NCBI GenBank assembly: GCA_001939145.1
Contig: LSRX01000507.1
Location: forward strand, 216,209-280,208
DNA length: 64,000 nt
Reading direction: 5' to 3'
Source: Symbiodinium microadriaticum
Lineage: Eukaryota > Sar > Dinophyceae > Suessiales > Symbiodiniaceae
Part shown: in pieces, positions 12,836 to 39,190 of the stretch
How positions within the stretch are numbered: the first letter of the stretch is position 1
How the letters are laid out: each line of letters opens with the position of its first letter
Made by a program: the position numbers and the translations under genes
The notes under the pieces: generated by a model
What the model was told of the DNA's origin: nothing
Databases searched by the model: none
The model's input: only the letters and a program-made list of their open reading frames with translations

Positions 12836-13645
12836 GCAACAAGACGAAGAAGAAGCACACTGAGACCCGTTGCCTTTGCGGCTAAACGGTACACTGGGCC
12901 CACATGCCACCACCATAACCACAGCCTTTGCCTTCCCTGCAGAAAAACCCACTGCAGTGCTCTTTGGCACAGGACAGCAGCAGCAACGACAAGAACAACA
13001 ACGGCAATCACCTGTGGAGTGCAAGTCTCTTCGCAAGGCAAGGCATCAGCATCAAGCTGAAAGAGGACAAACAGCTCACTTTGGCATCCTGCTCTTCAAC
13101 CCAGGCACTTCCAACGCAGCACAAGGTTGCGAAAGTATAATAGACCTGAACTCTAGACGCTGAGAGCCCCATAGAGGTCCAAATCCAAACGCCGGAAGCT
13201 GGTTAAACAGAGACCCTCTCCCATCCAGATGTTTGAAAATATCACAAAGGTAGCCAGATATGATTCTTTCGAGCACGATCAAGGCAGACAGAAACTACCC
13301 CAGTGGCCCAGCTAGGTTTGAACGCCATGCAAGACTTTAGCCTGGGTGAGAAGTCCGTATATGAATCCTATAACTCTAAACTCCAAACCCCTGTCTAGGC
13401 CCAAGCGAAGACCTGGATCCCGATCCACGCGTCGCCGGGAGCGCAAGCAGCAGAGAGGCTGCTGAAGGAAGCCTCTGAACTCTTGCAGACCCTGCCATAA
13501 ACAAAGTAAACCCTGTGGACAGCTCACTACACCCTGAAACCTTCAAACTGAAAGCACACTGTAGAAATTGAAACTAGCAATATGGTCATCAGCTTGTGCT
13601 TATAAGCTTCGCAACAAGCAGGACGGACGCAGCAGAGAGCTTTTC

Positions 13646-13724
13646 CCGGACAAGGAACGCACTGGGCAATCCACTGGCTCGCCGAAAGGCGGTCCTGGAC
13701 GATGTAGCCATCAAAGGCCAATTC
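13646..13724 (-). CDS. Candidate exon of an unknown gene
   Basis: Acceptor TTCAAG before GAA on the minus strand, then ELAFDGYIVQDRLSASQWIA and QCVPCPG, ending at a possible GA donor. Protein-like composition with AG|G and GA borders like the actin introns. Family unknown. Confidence 0.35.
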
Positions 13725-14354
13725 CTTGAATGCCAGTAAGAGTCGATACAATGGTACAAAGGCATCGTAACAAAAGCGAGGACGACGATCACCATGTTGC
13801 AGTCGTGGTCGCAGCTGTCCTCCTGTCGCCTTTTTTGCCGTATTTCCATAAATACCATGACTATTGTTAAAGTTGAGATAAAGGTTATGTACTACTATTG
13901 GCCTCACTATTCTGTGTTAGTAGTCGTCGTGCTTCCTAGCAGTCTGCGTCTCTGCAATACCTCCCCTGGCGTCACGACCAACCACAGTAAATACAAGCAC
14001 AAGCACACGGCAAGAACAACAACGGCAAGGAGAATTAACACTAGTAGCTTGACTAGTATGATAGTCAGAACAAGCATGAATGCAGGTGGCAATACAGGAT
14101 CTGACGACGCTTCGGTTGCGTCCCTGCTGGTAGATGCCGGACCAACCATGACAGAGAAGTCCATTCTTCAACACTTTCAGGCAGCGACAATGACAGGGCC
14201 GCTACAATGAAGTCGAACATGGGAACCCCCAAAATTAGATAGGGCTGCGGGGTGCATTCTCGGAAATTCATAGAGGGACCCTATAAAGGATCCTGTTGCG
14301 CCGTGCCAGGAATTTATTAAAACAGTTATTTGAGCAAGATGGCAACGCGATTCT

Positions 14355-14535
14355 GCAATCTTGGTCTCACCGACTAGCTTACCTTTTGGACCAAGATTGC
14401 GACCAAGGTTGCCAAGCAATCTTGCAATCTTGGTCTCCAAAAGGTAAACTAGTCTAACCAGTCGGCGAGCAAGTGGGGCAAGTGGGGCCAGGGGGGGAGC
14501 AAGACTGCAATCTTGGTCTCCAAAAGTAAACTAGT
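14355..14535. repeat. Three-copy inverted/direct 30-base repeat cluster
   Basis: A unit GCAATCTTGGTCTCCAAAAG followed by GTAAACTAGTC occurs at 14425-14455 and 14507-14535, and inverted at 14371-14400. The inverted copy pairs its end with GCAATCTTGGTC at 14355-14366 (perfect 12-base arms), giving a hairpin. No coding capacity. Confidence 0.8.
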
Positions 14536-16660
14536 CGGCGAGCAAGCGGGGCAGGGGCAAGATGAGCGAGATTGCCAAGATGCATTTTCACGCTTTCCTA
14601 TACTAAGCACTCTGAGCTGCTATGTTTTCGGCAAGATGCCGGGCTGCATTGCTGCTGATGGCCTGAAGCATCGCGGCATTCACAACCTGAAAAGGGCGCA
14701 ACTTGAGGTGCCACAAGGAGCCAGGGTAGGCATATATTCGGGTTCCTGTATTTCCAGTTATTGCGGGCTGGACCCAAATGATGCCGTGACAGTGAGACTA
14801 TGGCACAATTACAGTGTCTCAAGTTCGCCATTAACCACTTATGTTCCCAAGGCTTTTAGCTTCATGTTTAGGGCTTTGGACTTTGGCCCTTGGTCAATTC
14901 GCTCCTGTCCGTCAGACTGAGAACAGTCTCCGGAATCTTGGCTCATGACGCCAGGTGGCCAGAGCACTGCCCAGATGCCACCGGCAGGCCTTCAACCTGG
15001 CGAGATATTTGGGGGTCGCCATCGTGGGCCTAGGAGTGCGATTGTAGTATGGTGCTGTAAAGTCGTGTGATTCTAGAACCGTAGAGTGCAGCGGAAAATT
15101 GTACATAACCGAGTAGTAGTACTACATAACCGTTACTAACTCTGTAGTATTGACTCCACGGATCCCTTCTTTGGGTCAGGTTCGGGATCTACGCGGAGGA
15201 CGGGTTTCCAAGCTCAAATTTCGGATTGAAGGTATCGTGTAGCTCCCTGTGTCTGCATCTCTGTATGTATCTCTTGTTCTTCGTGCTGGAGTGCTTGTGT
15301 GACTGTGTGTCCTTGTATGGCAGCCTGAATTCCTCTACCTATAGGGATCGAGTAGTACAACTAATCATAGAACAGTAAGACCAGTGATATGAATCATCAT
15401 AGTGAACATACGTACCAACCTTAGTCCACAATTTCAAGCAACCAACCATAAACTCGAAAACGTGGCCATACCGCGTTGTTCCACTGCGTTCACTCAGAAG
15501 CTCTAAGCCCTCAGAGACCACTAGTACAAATCCTTACACCGATCCGGATCCGATCCGGTTATCCCTTTGACAACGCCACCTGAAAGGTTGACTGCCTCTG
15601 AGCTTAATCTGCACTCTTCAAGGATGCCTCCCTGCAATTTCCCTCGGCTCCCCTCGGCCCCGCGCACCCACCTTCTGTCGACAAGCGATGTCTACGTAGA
15701 AAGCCAGCTCGATGACCTCACGATGACAGGGTTGACCTTGAAGCTTCGCAGACCCCAACACGGACCATCTATGTAAAATATGTAAAGTAGCACCCCTCTT
15801 AAGGACCTCTTCGTCCCCAATCAAATAAGTCTTCGGAAGAGGCTGAGGAGTCGCTCGCGTTCGAACTCGGCTCAATTCGGCCTGATTAGGGCTTCATCTT
15901 ATATAGGCTTCTTTCGGGTCTTTCGGGTTTACTGTAGGGGTTTAGCGTTGAGCTTGTGGGGGTTCGGGAAAGCTCAGCCTCAGGATACCAGGGCACACAG
16001 CCCTTTTGGGGTGTTGCGGTTTTTGTTGTGCGGGGGGGGGGTGTGCTAGGTACAGAGAAACACTGCAATCATTGAACCGGAAAGTTTCTTGCTTTGGATT
16101 CTCATCATACTGCTTGCACAGCGAGCCCCATACACCTGAATTATCATTCGAGCATACAAAGAGACCTTCTAGAGTCTAAGTCTACGGCATTTGGGCTTTC
16201 TGTCTCAGGCAAAAACCTCAAAGCCTCGCTTTCCTCAAAGCCTCGCTGGAAGCTTCAGCCGCGCTTCAATCCAGCCCCCAGTCCGATCGCAACCTGGCTT
16301 TTCGGAGTTGTCATAGTAAATTCTTCGGAGCCGCGTGCCACCCGGACTGCAGCTCCACGCGATTGCGCAGACGAAAGGTGGCACATGCCTGTTTGGGTAG
16401 GTTGGGGCGATGCACTCAACAATGTTGCAGCAAGACTTGCTTGTTGCTGATCATGTTGAAGAATCATGTTGGGACGCAGATTCTGGAGACTTCACAAACC
16501 AAAACTACCGGCCACGGGTAGAGCCAGATGTCCGAGGACTCGGAAAAATCGACCGATGGATGTCCTTGCCCACGGGATTGTGATAATTCTACTCTACAGC
16601 GGACATCCGAAGGGACCAGATTTTTGGAGCACCCTCCCAAAAGTCAAGTGATAGATAGAG

Positions 16661-16695
16661 AAATGGCACTATAGTACTCCAGTATAGCACCATTT
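16661..16695. repeat. 35-base imperfect palindrome
   Basis: Arms AAATGGCACTATA and TATAGCACCATTT with a 9-base centre; two mismatches. May be a remnant of a small inverted-repeat element. Confidence 0.6.
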
Positions 16696-17295
16696 CAGCA
16701 ATAGCGCGTAGCCACCCGAAATAATTCAATATCTTCGCACCTTGAAGGGCAAATGCTGAAAAAATAACCGCTGCATGAAGCCTAAACCTATATCTCCTGA
16801 GTCTTGCACGGTCTTCAAAGTGCAGCCTGGATCCTAAAACCATGCAGCCCGCAATCCCTCCTGAAGACCCCATATCCTATAACCCTCAAGTCTCAAGTCC
16901 CTGAAGCCGTAACATCCTCAGCCAGATCCCTGAATAAATTGTATCACCGGCCTTCAGAGTGCAGCTTTCCTCCGTCACCGGGACCTCCTCACGGCAGTCC
17001 GACGCGTTGGCAGTCCGCGCTGGCCCTGGGTAAATCCAGAACCCCGCACTCCGAAAGTCTTCTTCAAGGTTCAGGCCCTACTCTAGGGCTCTAGGGCTTG
17101 GGAATCAAAGTTAAGGGTCTTTTTCGGGTCTTTCATTCAGTGATTGCATGCGCAATTGATAAGGATGCTGCTGCCGAAGCCTCGACCTTAAGCCTTAAGC
17201 CGTACTTTTCTTTTCTGCCACCACCAGTCCTCCTCCTCATCATCATCCTCTTCCAGATCCACAGCTGCTTCTGCTTCGAATACAAAAACTCGTGC

Positions 17296-17298
17296 TGC

Positions 17299-17329
<31 letters not shown>

Positions 17330-17333
17330 ACTA

Positions 17334-17384
<51 letters not shown>

Positions 17385-17400
17385 GACGACGACCAGCACT
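17296..17400. repeat. CTG then TAC/ACG triplet microsatellites
   Basis: About nine CTG units followed by about twenty-five TAC/ACT units. Poly-Tyr, poly-Thr and poly-Ser frames over it are artefacts of the triplets. Confidence 0.92.
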
Positions 17401-18025
17401 GCCACCAGCCACCCCCTCTACCAACTACGCTTGCCAAATTCGGAGGGCAGTGGCAGCTGCTCGTCTCCCTAGCTGTGACAGAGGCAGAACTTGAGGAGCT
17501 GCAATTGCAAACTCGACAGAGAAGAACGTGCTAAACCCAAGGCGGTACGAGAAGGTTGTAACCTTAAAAGGCATGAAGCCGAAAATCCTTCACAACATCT
17601 CAAAACCAAAATGCCGGCTCTCCGTGAGAGGGGAGCACTCACCAACACCTCTACTGCCCAGACCTCGGGGGCAACAGATTGCTTTTGAAGCGGTGTGCGC
17701 ACAGGAGTCTCGCTAGGATCCCCCCCACCCTCCGTCGCCCAGACTCCATCTCCTAAACCTGCGATAGAAGCCCTTGACACATTAAAGCTCTAACCCAGCG
17801 GCCAAGCCGAGTGCCGTTCGCGGCGACGAGCTGTGCTAAGCAGACCTCGTAGGCCGATGGAAAGGCTTCGGGGTGGCGGGCTGAGGGATTTTGCGTTTGT
17901 GTGAGGGTTGTTGCTCATAGGGGTTTTGGAAAAAGGTTGTGCAAGATGCAAGCTCAAGCTACGAATCGATGCTAGAGCTTGAAACCCAGACTGCTTTCGT
18001 CTCAGGTATTGATGTGTATTTCTTC

Positions 18026-18200
18026 CGTATGTACGCATGTATGTATGTATGTATGTATGGATGGATGGATGGATGGATGGATGGATGGATGTATGCATGC
18101 ATGCATGGATGGATGGATGGATGGATGGATGGGTGGATGTAGGTGTCTGTCTATCTATGTATGTATGTATGTATGTATGTATGTATGTACACTCACACAC
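18026..18200. repeat. GTAT and GGAT tetranucleotide microsatellite
   Basis: Alternating blocks of GTAT, GGAT and GCAT units. Tetramers shift frame, hence open in all frames. Confidence 0.92.
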
Positions 18201-18461
18201 AAATGTGTGTATGTATGCATATCCACACGTGCTAGACCATTCTAGTGATGCTTTGTTGTGTTGAATTGCGCTACGTTCTGTTGTGCTGCATGAAGTTGCT
18301 TGATAGCATGAGACAGTATGTCGTATTATGTTTCTGCATCGAAGCTTTAGCATATCATGTCTTGCACTGTATATGTATATCATACGATTGTGTGTATATA
18401 TGCGTGGATACGTCTGTGTACACACGTACATATAAACGCAAAAAGTATAAATATCTACTAT

Positions 18462-18562
18462 CTATATATAGATATAGATATAGATATAGATATAGATAGG
18501 GAGAGAGAGAGAGATAGGGAGGGAGATAGATAGATAGCCAGACAGACAGAGAGATAGATAGA
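18462..18562. repeat. GATATA hexamer and GAGA/GATA microsatellite
   Basis: (GATATA)n at about 18468-18498, then GAGA and GATA units to 18562. Confidence 0.9.
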
Positions 18563-19197
18563 TAAGTTGCGTATGTTAAGTTACATTCTATAGACATTCT
18601 ACTGCATTAAATGACATTTTAGATGATAGCAAGACCAAGACTACATGATGCTGCCTGGTACTATCTGACAATACAAAGTAGTATCAGATTGCATGCTATG
18701 GTATGCTGCGTCAGGCTATCTACTGTTGTCTTACACATATATGCAAAACAAAATCTACCCCATGATCATGCAAGCATTCAGGCCCCGTGGGCCCTCAAGT
18801 CGTAGCTGCGCCAAGGCGCCACACTGCGCTCCCGCCGCCCGGCACCACAGCGGCCCAAGCAGCCGCTCCAGGGGCCCAGAGACCAAATGAAGAGATCCTT
18901 CTTACAGGGGGTGGCCGAGAGTAGCTCCTGACGCTCTCACATGTTGGTATGGATGCTGGGGACCTCCCTGTTCAGAGTTTCAGAGCGTACAGACATCGAG
19001 GAGTGTGTCAGGTGCACAAGCTCAAACTCAGGGATCATGTTTACTAAAGCCCTACAAACTGAGCTGCCCCATCGCTAACCCGCGAAACCAATTGGACCAG
19101 CCTTCGATTCAACCCGAAACGCTGAAGCCCAGTGCTGCCTTATAAAGGGGCCCTTAAGGGCAACGAACAAAGCTCAGGCCTTCGGGCAGCGCTCCAG

Positions 19198-19275
19198 GTC
19201 GCAGCGCTCGAGGCTGATCGGCGCCTCACCGGCACAGACCTCGCTGGAATGCCTGAGCTCCATGAGCTTTGGCAG
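19198..19275 (+). CDS. Candidate exon with canonical borders, phase 0 at both ends
   Basis: CTCCAG precedes 78 open bases reading VAALEADRRLTGTDLAGMPE then LHELWQ, followed by GTACCT. Exactly 26 codons between AG and GT. Charged, helical-looking. The opposite strand also gives an open frame with a stop, so strand remains open. Confidence 0.4.
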
Positions 19276-20020
19276 GTACCTTACGAGTATTATATGCACG
19301 GCCTTCGTACACTCTTGAGGAAGGCAAAAGCTGCCATTCTGAGCTTTACAACACATCTTGGCACCGGGGGGGAGTAAGGGTCTCGAATGCTTTCGATGGT
19401 CTTGCTGCTGCCGCCTAAGCCGCAGCTGCTGTTTCTTGCTGCCGCACTCCTACTTCTACTACTCCTGCCTACCCGTATCAATGCCCCTATTCCTAACTCG
19501 CACTCCTCCTGCTCCTCCTCCTACAGCTGCTACTGCCGCTACTGTCCAGCTCCTGGTACTTCTGCACATGCGGTTCTTGCTCTCACAGAAGATGTTCTTG
19601 TCAGCGCAAATTCAACCACATGCACCTTCCAAACCCTCCAGCAAAAGCAAGACTCAGCAAGACGATTATGGCGAAGTTCGGCTGACATGATCGACAGAAA
19701 ATCTAGCAGCTCTAGCGGTGTGCCTGGCGAATATCAAGTACTGCTGTGGATTGCCCTTTCTTGGCTGCAAAACAACGTCTTTAGGGTTGACTGAGCTTAT
19801 GCTCAAGTCTGCCCGGTACAGGGTCTCATGAACCTGAGGGTGCAAGCGCAAGCCCTCTACGACACGAGCTCCTGCCAGTGTGCGAGCCCCAACAAGCACC
19901 CGAGCCGTACCTGAGACCCGGTCTAAGGTTTAGGACAAACTTGATCGGGGGAGTGGAGTTGCGTCTATGAGGCAGAATGACCGTCGCCGCGGGTCTCAGG
20001 TTCCAAACAACTGCACAGAC

Positions 20021-33336
<13,316 letters not shown>

Positions 33337-33339
33337 GGC

Positions 33340-36300
33340 TTCAAGGCGGAAGTCACAAAGAGGCGTTTCAGTGAAGAGTCTGCGCCCTTGCCTCTGAGCC
33401 AGAATAGAGTTTAGAGTGGAGGTTTTTGAAAAGGGTGTCTGGGGCTGAGGGCCTCGATCCGAATATGCAACCGCAAGGCCTTCATGGCAACCCTACTACA
33501 TGCTCCTACGCCTTGCCACTCGCCACCAACACAAAAAGTCAACCTCAAAACTTGAGCCGAACAACAAACCCCTATTGGCATGCCCCCAAAATGCCGAGCA
33601 GCCCAAGTCCACTCGGAAAGCCTCGACAAACCACCTGCAGGCATGAAGAGATTGTTCTTTTTGTGATCTGGGCTCTGATATACAATGGAATGAAGGGGCC
33701 AGCCCTGAACCTGCATTCCTGCACCCGGAATGGGGCATGGGTTTTCAGCTCTTTGCTCAAAGACAAGGCCAGGGTTTGGGGTCAGGGATCTAGGAAAAAG
33801 AGAGTTTCTGAAAGGCCCGAATCCCTAGAACATCCCACAGCGCAGCCCTACATCCTCGAAGCCTCAAAAAGTCCCATAGAGCCCCTCAAACTGGAAGCTC
33901 CAAGAAAAGCCGAGCCTGTCTTTCGCGATAGACCTCGGCAAGGCGAGGAAAAAAATCGGACTTGGATGCTTTTTGGTTTTTAGGCTCTTTATCATGGGGT
34001 TTAGGAAGGAGGTTTTGGGGTCAAAAGGGTGTAGGCGCTCACAGTACAGTAAGGAAGAGAGAGTATGGAACCTTTATCTGAGGCTTTGAGTTTAAGTTTC
34101 AAGGCTTGGGTGGCATCGAGGCTTTCCGGTGAAGCTGGGGGTTGAAATTTCAGACTTCATCGGTTCTCGAAGGCTTAGAGTCTTGGGTCTGGGGCCGTTT
34201 AGGGCGCTGGAAGGTTTAGGGTGGCTTCGGGCTGAAGGTGAAGGTCCTTGGGGTTTAGGTGTTTAGGGTTTAAGGTCCTTGGGGTTTAGGGTCGAAGCTT
34301 TCAGAAATCGCCTCTTCACTCCCGGCTCAGGGTGTGAGACTTGGAGGGTTTTTCGCCTTCTTCCTCGGCTTTAGAGTTCGGGGGTCGGGATCTAAGAATG
34401 CAGGGGCTTGGGGCTTAGGAGTTTTGAGTCGATGGGGATGGGGGCCTTGGGGTGCTGAATCTGCAGGACATCTGCAACTGTAAAGTCGAGGATTGCTTTT
34501 CCAGAGTGCAGCATTTAAGAGCTTCCCGTTACAGTGCTTGGGGTTTCTGCTAGTATGCCGTATACCGTATACCGTATTGTGGGGCAGTGGACTCAAGTGG
34601 GGGTTCGTTGTGAACTCTGCATGGAACGTAGACGAACAGAATCTGTCCATCATCAGCCGCTTGAGGGGGCCACAGACCATCGTCTAGAACGGTACTGGTG
34701 CTAGTACAGGGGAGTGCCACCTAGTCCGCTTGAGCTGAGGATCCTGAAAAGAGTACACACTGGTTGAGTGCACATACTCAAACAAATTCCAAACTTCCTG
34801 CTTCTGTTTCAGCACTTGTCGAATGTAATCAGCCGGGCGGCATAGGATTCATAAGCGTCTGTAAGTTGGCATTGTAAATAGTTACGATTAGGCTTTGAGG
34901 CATGTCCAAGTTCATTCAGCCCCACGGGTCCAAGCCGAGCTGCAGGCTCTGCGCCCTTGCAAGTGGCATTGCAAGGCCAGAAGGGCCCGGTCTGCCAAGA
35001 GAAGCTGCCTTCGGCTGCAAAAAGTCGCGAAATCGTGCCTGGCTGGGCGGGTTGTTGGCTCCGAGGTCTGCACAGGCACTAGATTCTCCCGAAAACGGGG
35101 GGGAATAGGCGCCAAGGTGGCTGTAGGGGTGTTTCGGGCTCTAGAGCTCACGCCCAAAAGCGGTTCATAGTTCGTGGACTATGGGCAGTCTTGAGGTTGG
35201 AGCCGTTTCTCAGCTGAAGACACAATGTACAGAATGTCACTTGGCAATGCTTAAGACTTAAGACATGCCATGTTGCAGTTTTCTGGTCGTGTTCTTCTCC
35301 TGCCTCTCTCTCCGTCACACTCCGTTGAGTTGCCTTTCATGCCTGGCTTCATGGACCTACATTTGCATGGCTATGTACATGCATACGTCAATACATACAG
35401 GCAACTCATAGGTGTCAGAGGCCACAAAGACACACTTAATCCTAACTCCGACGGACCCGATCCGGCCTGATGGAGCACGGCTACTAAGCATCGCCAGACT
35501 GGCGCCCAGCGCATGCAGCAAAACCGGCGAAGAGCCGGAACCTCGTGATTTTCATTTCCGTCATGGAAAATACAATGATTGCTGCTCAAGGTCAACAGTG
35601 TGATGGTAAAGGCCTGAATGACCTTCATCACCCTCAACTATGGCAACTGTGCTGGCCTGTTGCGCTGTTCTGCGTAAACTTTGAGTGGTCCAAACGTTTC
35701 CGTTTTGTTAGATTTACCTCTGATTATCAAGATCACGTCACCGCTATCCAGATCATCTCTACGAAAAAAACCTTTGTTGTTACTCTTTACTTTTTACCAG
35801 CACCGGTACTGCTCTTCTTGCTGCTCACATTGCCAAACACGTTCGCATTAAACAGCACAACAACTTAAAGCCTGTTGTAATGTCATAGCCGGTCAGCTGG
35901 CGGCGAAGTACTCATGTTTTAATGTCAACGTGTTTGCCTGTGTTACCATCACCGTATCATTGCTTCACGTTGATGTGTTGAAGATTCAAAACGTCGTGTT
36001 TCGGATGGAAGGGTCTGTTGTTAAACCTTTATATGCAGAGTCTCGTGGGTTTGACATGGGCTCTCGATGATCATGGCAGGAGGAGCATGCGACTCTTGTT
36101 TGTGAGCCCTTGGAACATTGAGCCATTGAGCTGGGGAATCCAAGCCAAGACGCCTTCCAGTGCGAGGTTCTGCACGTGCCTGCCGCAGCTCTCCAAACTG
36201 CGGATGGCAAATCTGTGCAGTATTGAAAACACGTAGGGATTGGCAGAGGAGCACGAAAGTTCAAGTTGCCATATTTCCTGTAGTTAGGGTGGTTGAGACC

Positions 36301-37600
36301 TTCTCGAGCATGCCCAAGAAACCTTAATCCCGACGCGAAAAGGGGACCCTGCTATAAGGAGCCATAACTTCAAAGTCCACTGCCGTCATTTCTTTAAACG
36401 CACCGATATGCTCGACAACACAGCTCTCCCCAAAACCCAGTAACCAAAACAGATTATGGACCCTAAGCTCCTAACCTTCATTAGACCCTCAGCCCTAAGA
36501 AACAGGCCTGAGGTCTCCTGGCTCTCGCCAGCGGTAAACGGCTGCATCCGTGTGTGTGGAGGGCTGAAAAGATGCAAAAAGGAACCTTGGCCAGAAACGG
36601 TTCATGTCTTTTCTCAAGAGGAGCCCCCCGGGGGACCACATTTTTGATGGACAAGTCGTGCAAGATCCAGGATGGTTGCAAGCGACTTCTAGGATCTTAT
36701 GGGGATCAACGGGATTTATACAGTGGTTGGGGGTGTAGGGTAACGTAGGGGCGTCACCCAACTCCCTTAGCTAAACACACAAAACTAATGCACCATACTG
36801 CAGGACGTTTTATTTTTCTAACATCATGAGCAAAAGTGCGAGCAAGGCTTCGAGTGAGTCAGTACATGTAGAGGGTCCCATGGTTGCGGCTTGAGGGCAC
36901 GGAGGTTTGACAGAAGGAAGGAACACGGTGAACTGGGGCAGTACCATGTTCCACGCTGGTGATACCGCCGAGGACGATAGGTAAAGTTAGTAAAGACTCG
37001 CATAACTAATGCGCCTGTTCTCGAAGAGGTGATATGCAAGCGAAGCATAACTGAGTGAAATGTGATAGTAGCCTGCAGCTTAAAGCTGTCACTTGTACCA
37101 GACCTGTCGCGCTAAACCCTCTTTCCGTTTCCCGTTTCCTTAAAGCTAAACTCAAACTCAAGGCTTAGTGATCCAAGATTCCGGCTACGGAATGAGACAG
37201 GCTTCCTGAGTTCTGCCTTCACGGCATTGATCTGGGTTCGTCCAGGACGTTCGCAGCCCTGCTCCCAAAGCACAGAAATTTCAACATCCCTTCAAGGGAT
37301 CCCTTCTATGAAAGGCCGCCTGAACCGAGGGGGTCTGGGGACCCTGCTTTTGAGACTTGACCAAAGAATGAACTCCAAGCCTTCATTGAAGCCCAGAAGC
37401 AGGTCCAGAAGAGACGGAACGTACCTCGGCTCGCAAACATCACCCGCCTCTCAATCCCTATGGCCTAAGCTTTAAACAACGCCAAAACAAAAGAAATTGA
37501 ACCCCAAGCACGCCATCCCCCAAGCCGTAAGACACCTAAATTTGTAAGCCATTCAGCGTATGCCTGCATACAAAAAGAACCTAAGGCAGAGGCCTTCAGA
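33340..37600. other. Upstream of actin: no firm gene, telomere-like DNA
   Basis: The actin ATG at 33336 is preceded by several AG sites that could accept a trans-spliced leader; none can be singled out. Degenerate TTTAGGG words are dense at 34190-34290. A candidate minus-strand exon lies at 34957-35067. The segment 37367-37469 on the plus strand reads NELQAFIEAQKQVQKRRNVP to a stop and might be a last exon, but its acceptor is AG|A. Confidence 0.4.
34957..35067 (-). CDS. Candidate exon of an unknown gene
   Basis: After GTGCAG on the minus strand the frame reads TSEPTTRPARHDFATFCSRR then QLLLADRALLALQCHLQ, ending before GGGCGC. Looks like the helix of a folded protein. Acceptor is AG|A rather than AG|G. 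Unknown family. Confidence 0.3.
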
Positions 37601-37635
37601 ATTGGAAAGCAGTCTTAGGATTTTGATTTATATCC

Positions 37636-37737
37636 TAATGTAGGAACCTGATTAAGAAACCCTAACCCCGAAACAGTCGGATTCATTTAAAGAGCACCAA
37701 TAAAGACCCAGGGTGTCTGAATCAGGTTCCTACATTA
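37636..37737. repeat. 102-base element with perfect 18-base terminal inverted repeats
   Basis: TAATGTAGGAACCTGATT at 37636-37653 is the exact reverse complement of 37720-37737. The 66 bases between carry no coding frame. MITE-like size and structure; target duplication not obvious. Confidence 0.7.
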
Positions 37738-38178
37738 TTATCAAACTATCTGCGCTGCATCAGGCAATGCCAAGAACTGTTGCATCCTGCGAGTATTATT
37801 CCGGCCCTAGTTTGTGTATGTTATGCCGAATTCCAAGGAAGCCCGGCTACAGCGCCGCAAGCCCGCGCACCGGGCCCGGCACGACCAAGGCTGCTGCCTG
37901 CTGAAGCCGTGGTCCTGGCAGGACCTGCCCACGTTCAGAGCTTGCAGTTTGGGCTTAGGGCCTAGGGTTCAGGATTTGGGTTCCTGTACAACTGAAGTTA
38001 TCTTGAGGAAGTTGAACATACATATTCCGGATGATTGTCCGTTTAAGTGCAGGTATTTGGGCAAACTACCTGCGCATCTCAATGAACTTACATGCGTCAT
38101 CTTGGTGCAACTTGGCGTCCTTGCTGCTGGCTGCTTATGAGGTAGCATGGCAATCGTTTGAAGAAGACAAGACCTACT

Positions 38179-38280
38179 GTTGATGAATAGGAATCCTCCA
38201 TTACCTTAATAAGGACCCTAAACTATGAGAATTATGGTATATTCCTTATTATGGGGTAATGCAGAATTTCTATCAACAAC
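38179..38280. mobile_element. Short terminal-inverted-repeat element, copy 1
   Basis: Begins GTTGATGAATAGG and ends TTTCTATCAACAAC, imperfect inverted ends. Its minus strand (GTTGTTGATAGAAATTCTGC, ATTACCCCATAATAAGGA, TATACCATAATTCTCATAG) closely matches the element at 58601-58678 read on the plus strand. Non-coding, about 100 bases. Confidence 0.7.
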
Positions 38281-38604
38281 CGCAGGGCATCGGCTTCGGG
38301 TGTCACGGGGCATAGATCTCTGTGACAAGTCGGGGATCGAAACTAGTCTCTGTCCATGGACACCAGAAGTTTGAGGATTTGTGCTTTAAGTGCAGGCTTC
38401 AGGGCTCAAACTTTGTGGAACGCTGGCACTGGGTTCTACCAGCTGAATCCACGGCGTAGCAATTTTTGGAGTCCGGATGAAGCGCTATATACGGTCAGCC
38501 ATTCTATTCCATGTGTGAAAGCAGTGGCTTGGAACATCTTTAGGGAATTCGTCCGCCTGTGACGGGTGCTGTCTACATACGCGTCTGTCAAAGTCCATGA
38601 GGGA

Positions 38605-38700
38605 GGGAGCGCGAGAGAGAGAGAGGACAGCGAGAGAGCGAGAGAGGGGAGAGAGAAAAAGAGACAGAAAGGCTGAGAGACGGACAGACAGAGTGAGGGA
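38605..38700. repeat. GA-rich microsatellite
   Basis: Interrupted GAGA/GAGC/GACA units; open frames over it are Arg/Glu or Ser/Leu runs. Confidence 0.85.
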
Positions 38701-39012
38701 GCAAGTAGAGGCCTCCATCACCTCCAGGCGGCTGTCGGGGTCGGCAAAAGCCACTGCGAGGAATGCACCGGAGTGGTTGCCTGAAAGTTGAAGCAGAGTG
38801 GGTTTGAGGGGCAGACATTGCAGTTACAGTGGTTAAATTGTCATCGTTTCTTCTGGCTTGGGCAATGATAAGACCTCCTCTTGGAAATTTGCTTTTGCTC
38901 TGGCAGTTTTGTCATCTGCATGCTCTTTGCAGGCACGTGTGGAAGGGTGTGGCCACACCGAATATATTCTAGCTGGGATTCTGGGAAGCTTTCGAGTTTG
39001 ATGTTGTCCGAA

Positions 39013-39020
39013 AGAGCGAG

Positions 39021-39073
<53 letters not shown>

Positions 39074-39190
39074 GAGAGAGAGAATGAGAGAGAGAGAGAG
39101 AGAGAGATATATATATATATATATATATACAGATATATTATGTATGTATGTATGTATGTATGTATGCATGCATGGATAGATGGATGGATG
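39013..39190. repeat. GA, TA and GTAT compound microsatellite
   Basis: About forty GA units (39018-39107), then (TA)n, then GTAT, GCAT and GGAT units. Same compound order as seen near 18.0-18.5 kb and 21.7 kb. Confidence 0.92.

Larger units (their letters stand above)
15000..19190. other. No firm gene; microsatellites and a hairpin
   Basis: Holds telomere-like words, a 35-base imperfect palindrome at 16661-16695, CTG/TAC tracts at 17296-17400, and GTAT/GGAT tracts at 18026-18200. Two segments (16255-16460 and 18790-18890) are open on both strands and cannot be assigned. Confidence 0.4.

Noticed and set aside
33544..33556. Relict dinoflagellate spliced leader (TTCGGCTCAAG on the minus strand, 210 bases upstream of actin ATG)
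   Set aside because: Only about nine bases agree with the 3' end of the known leader; such a short match is expected by chance in this amount of sequence.
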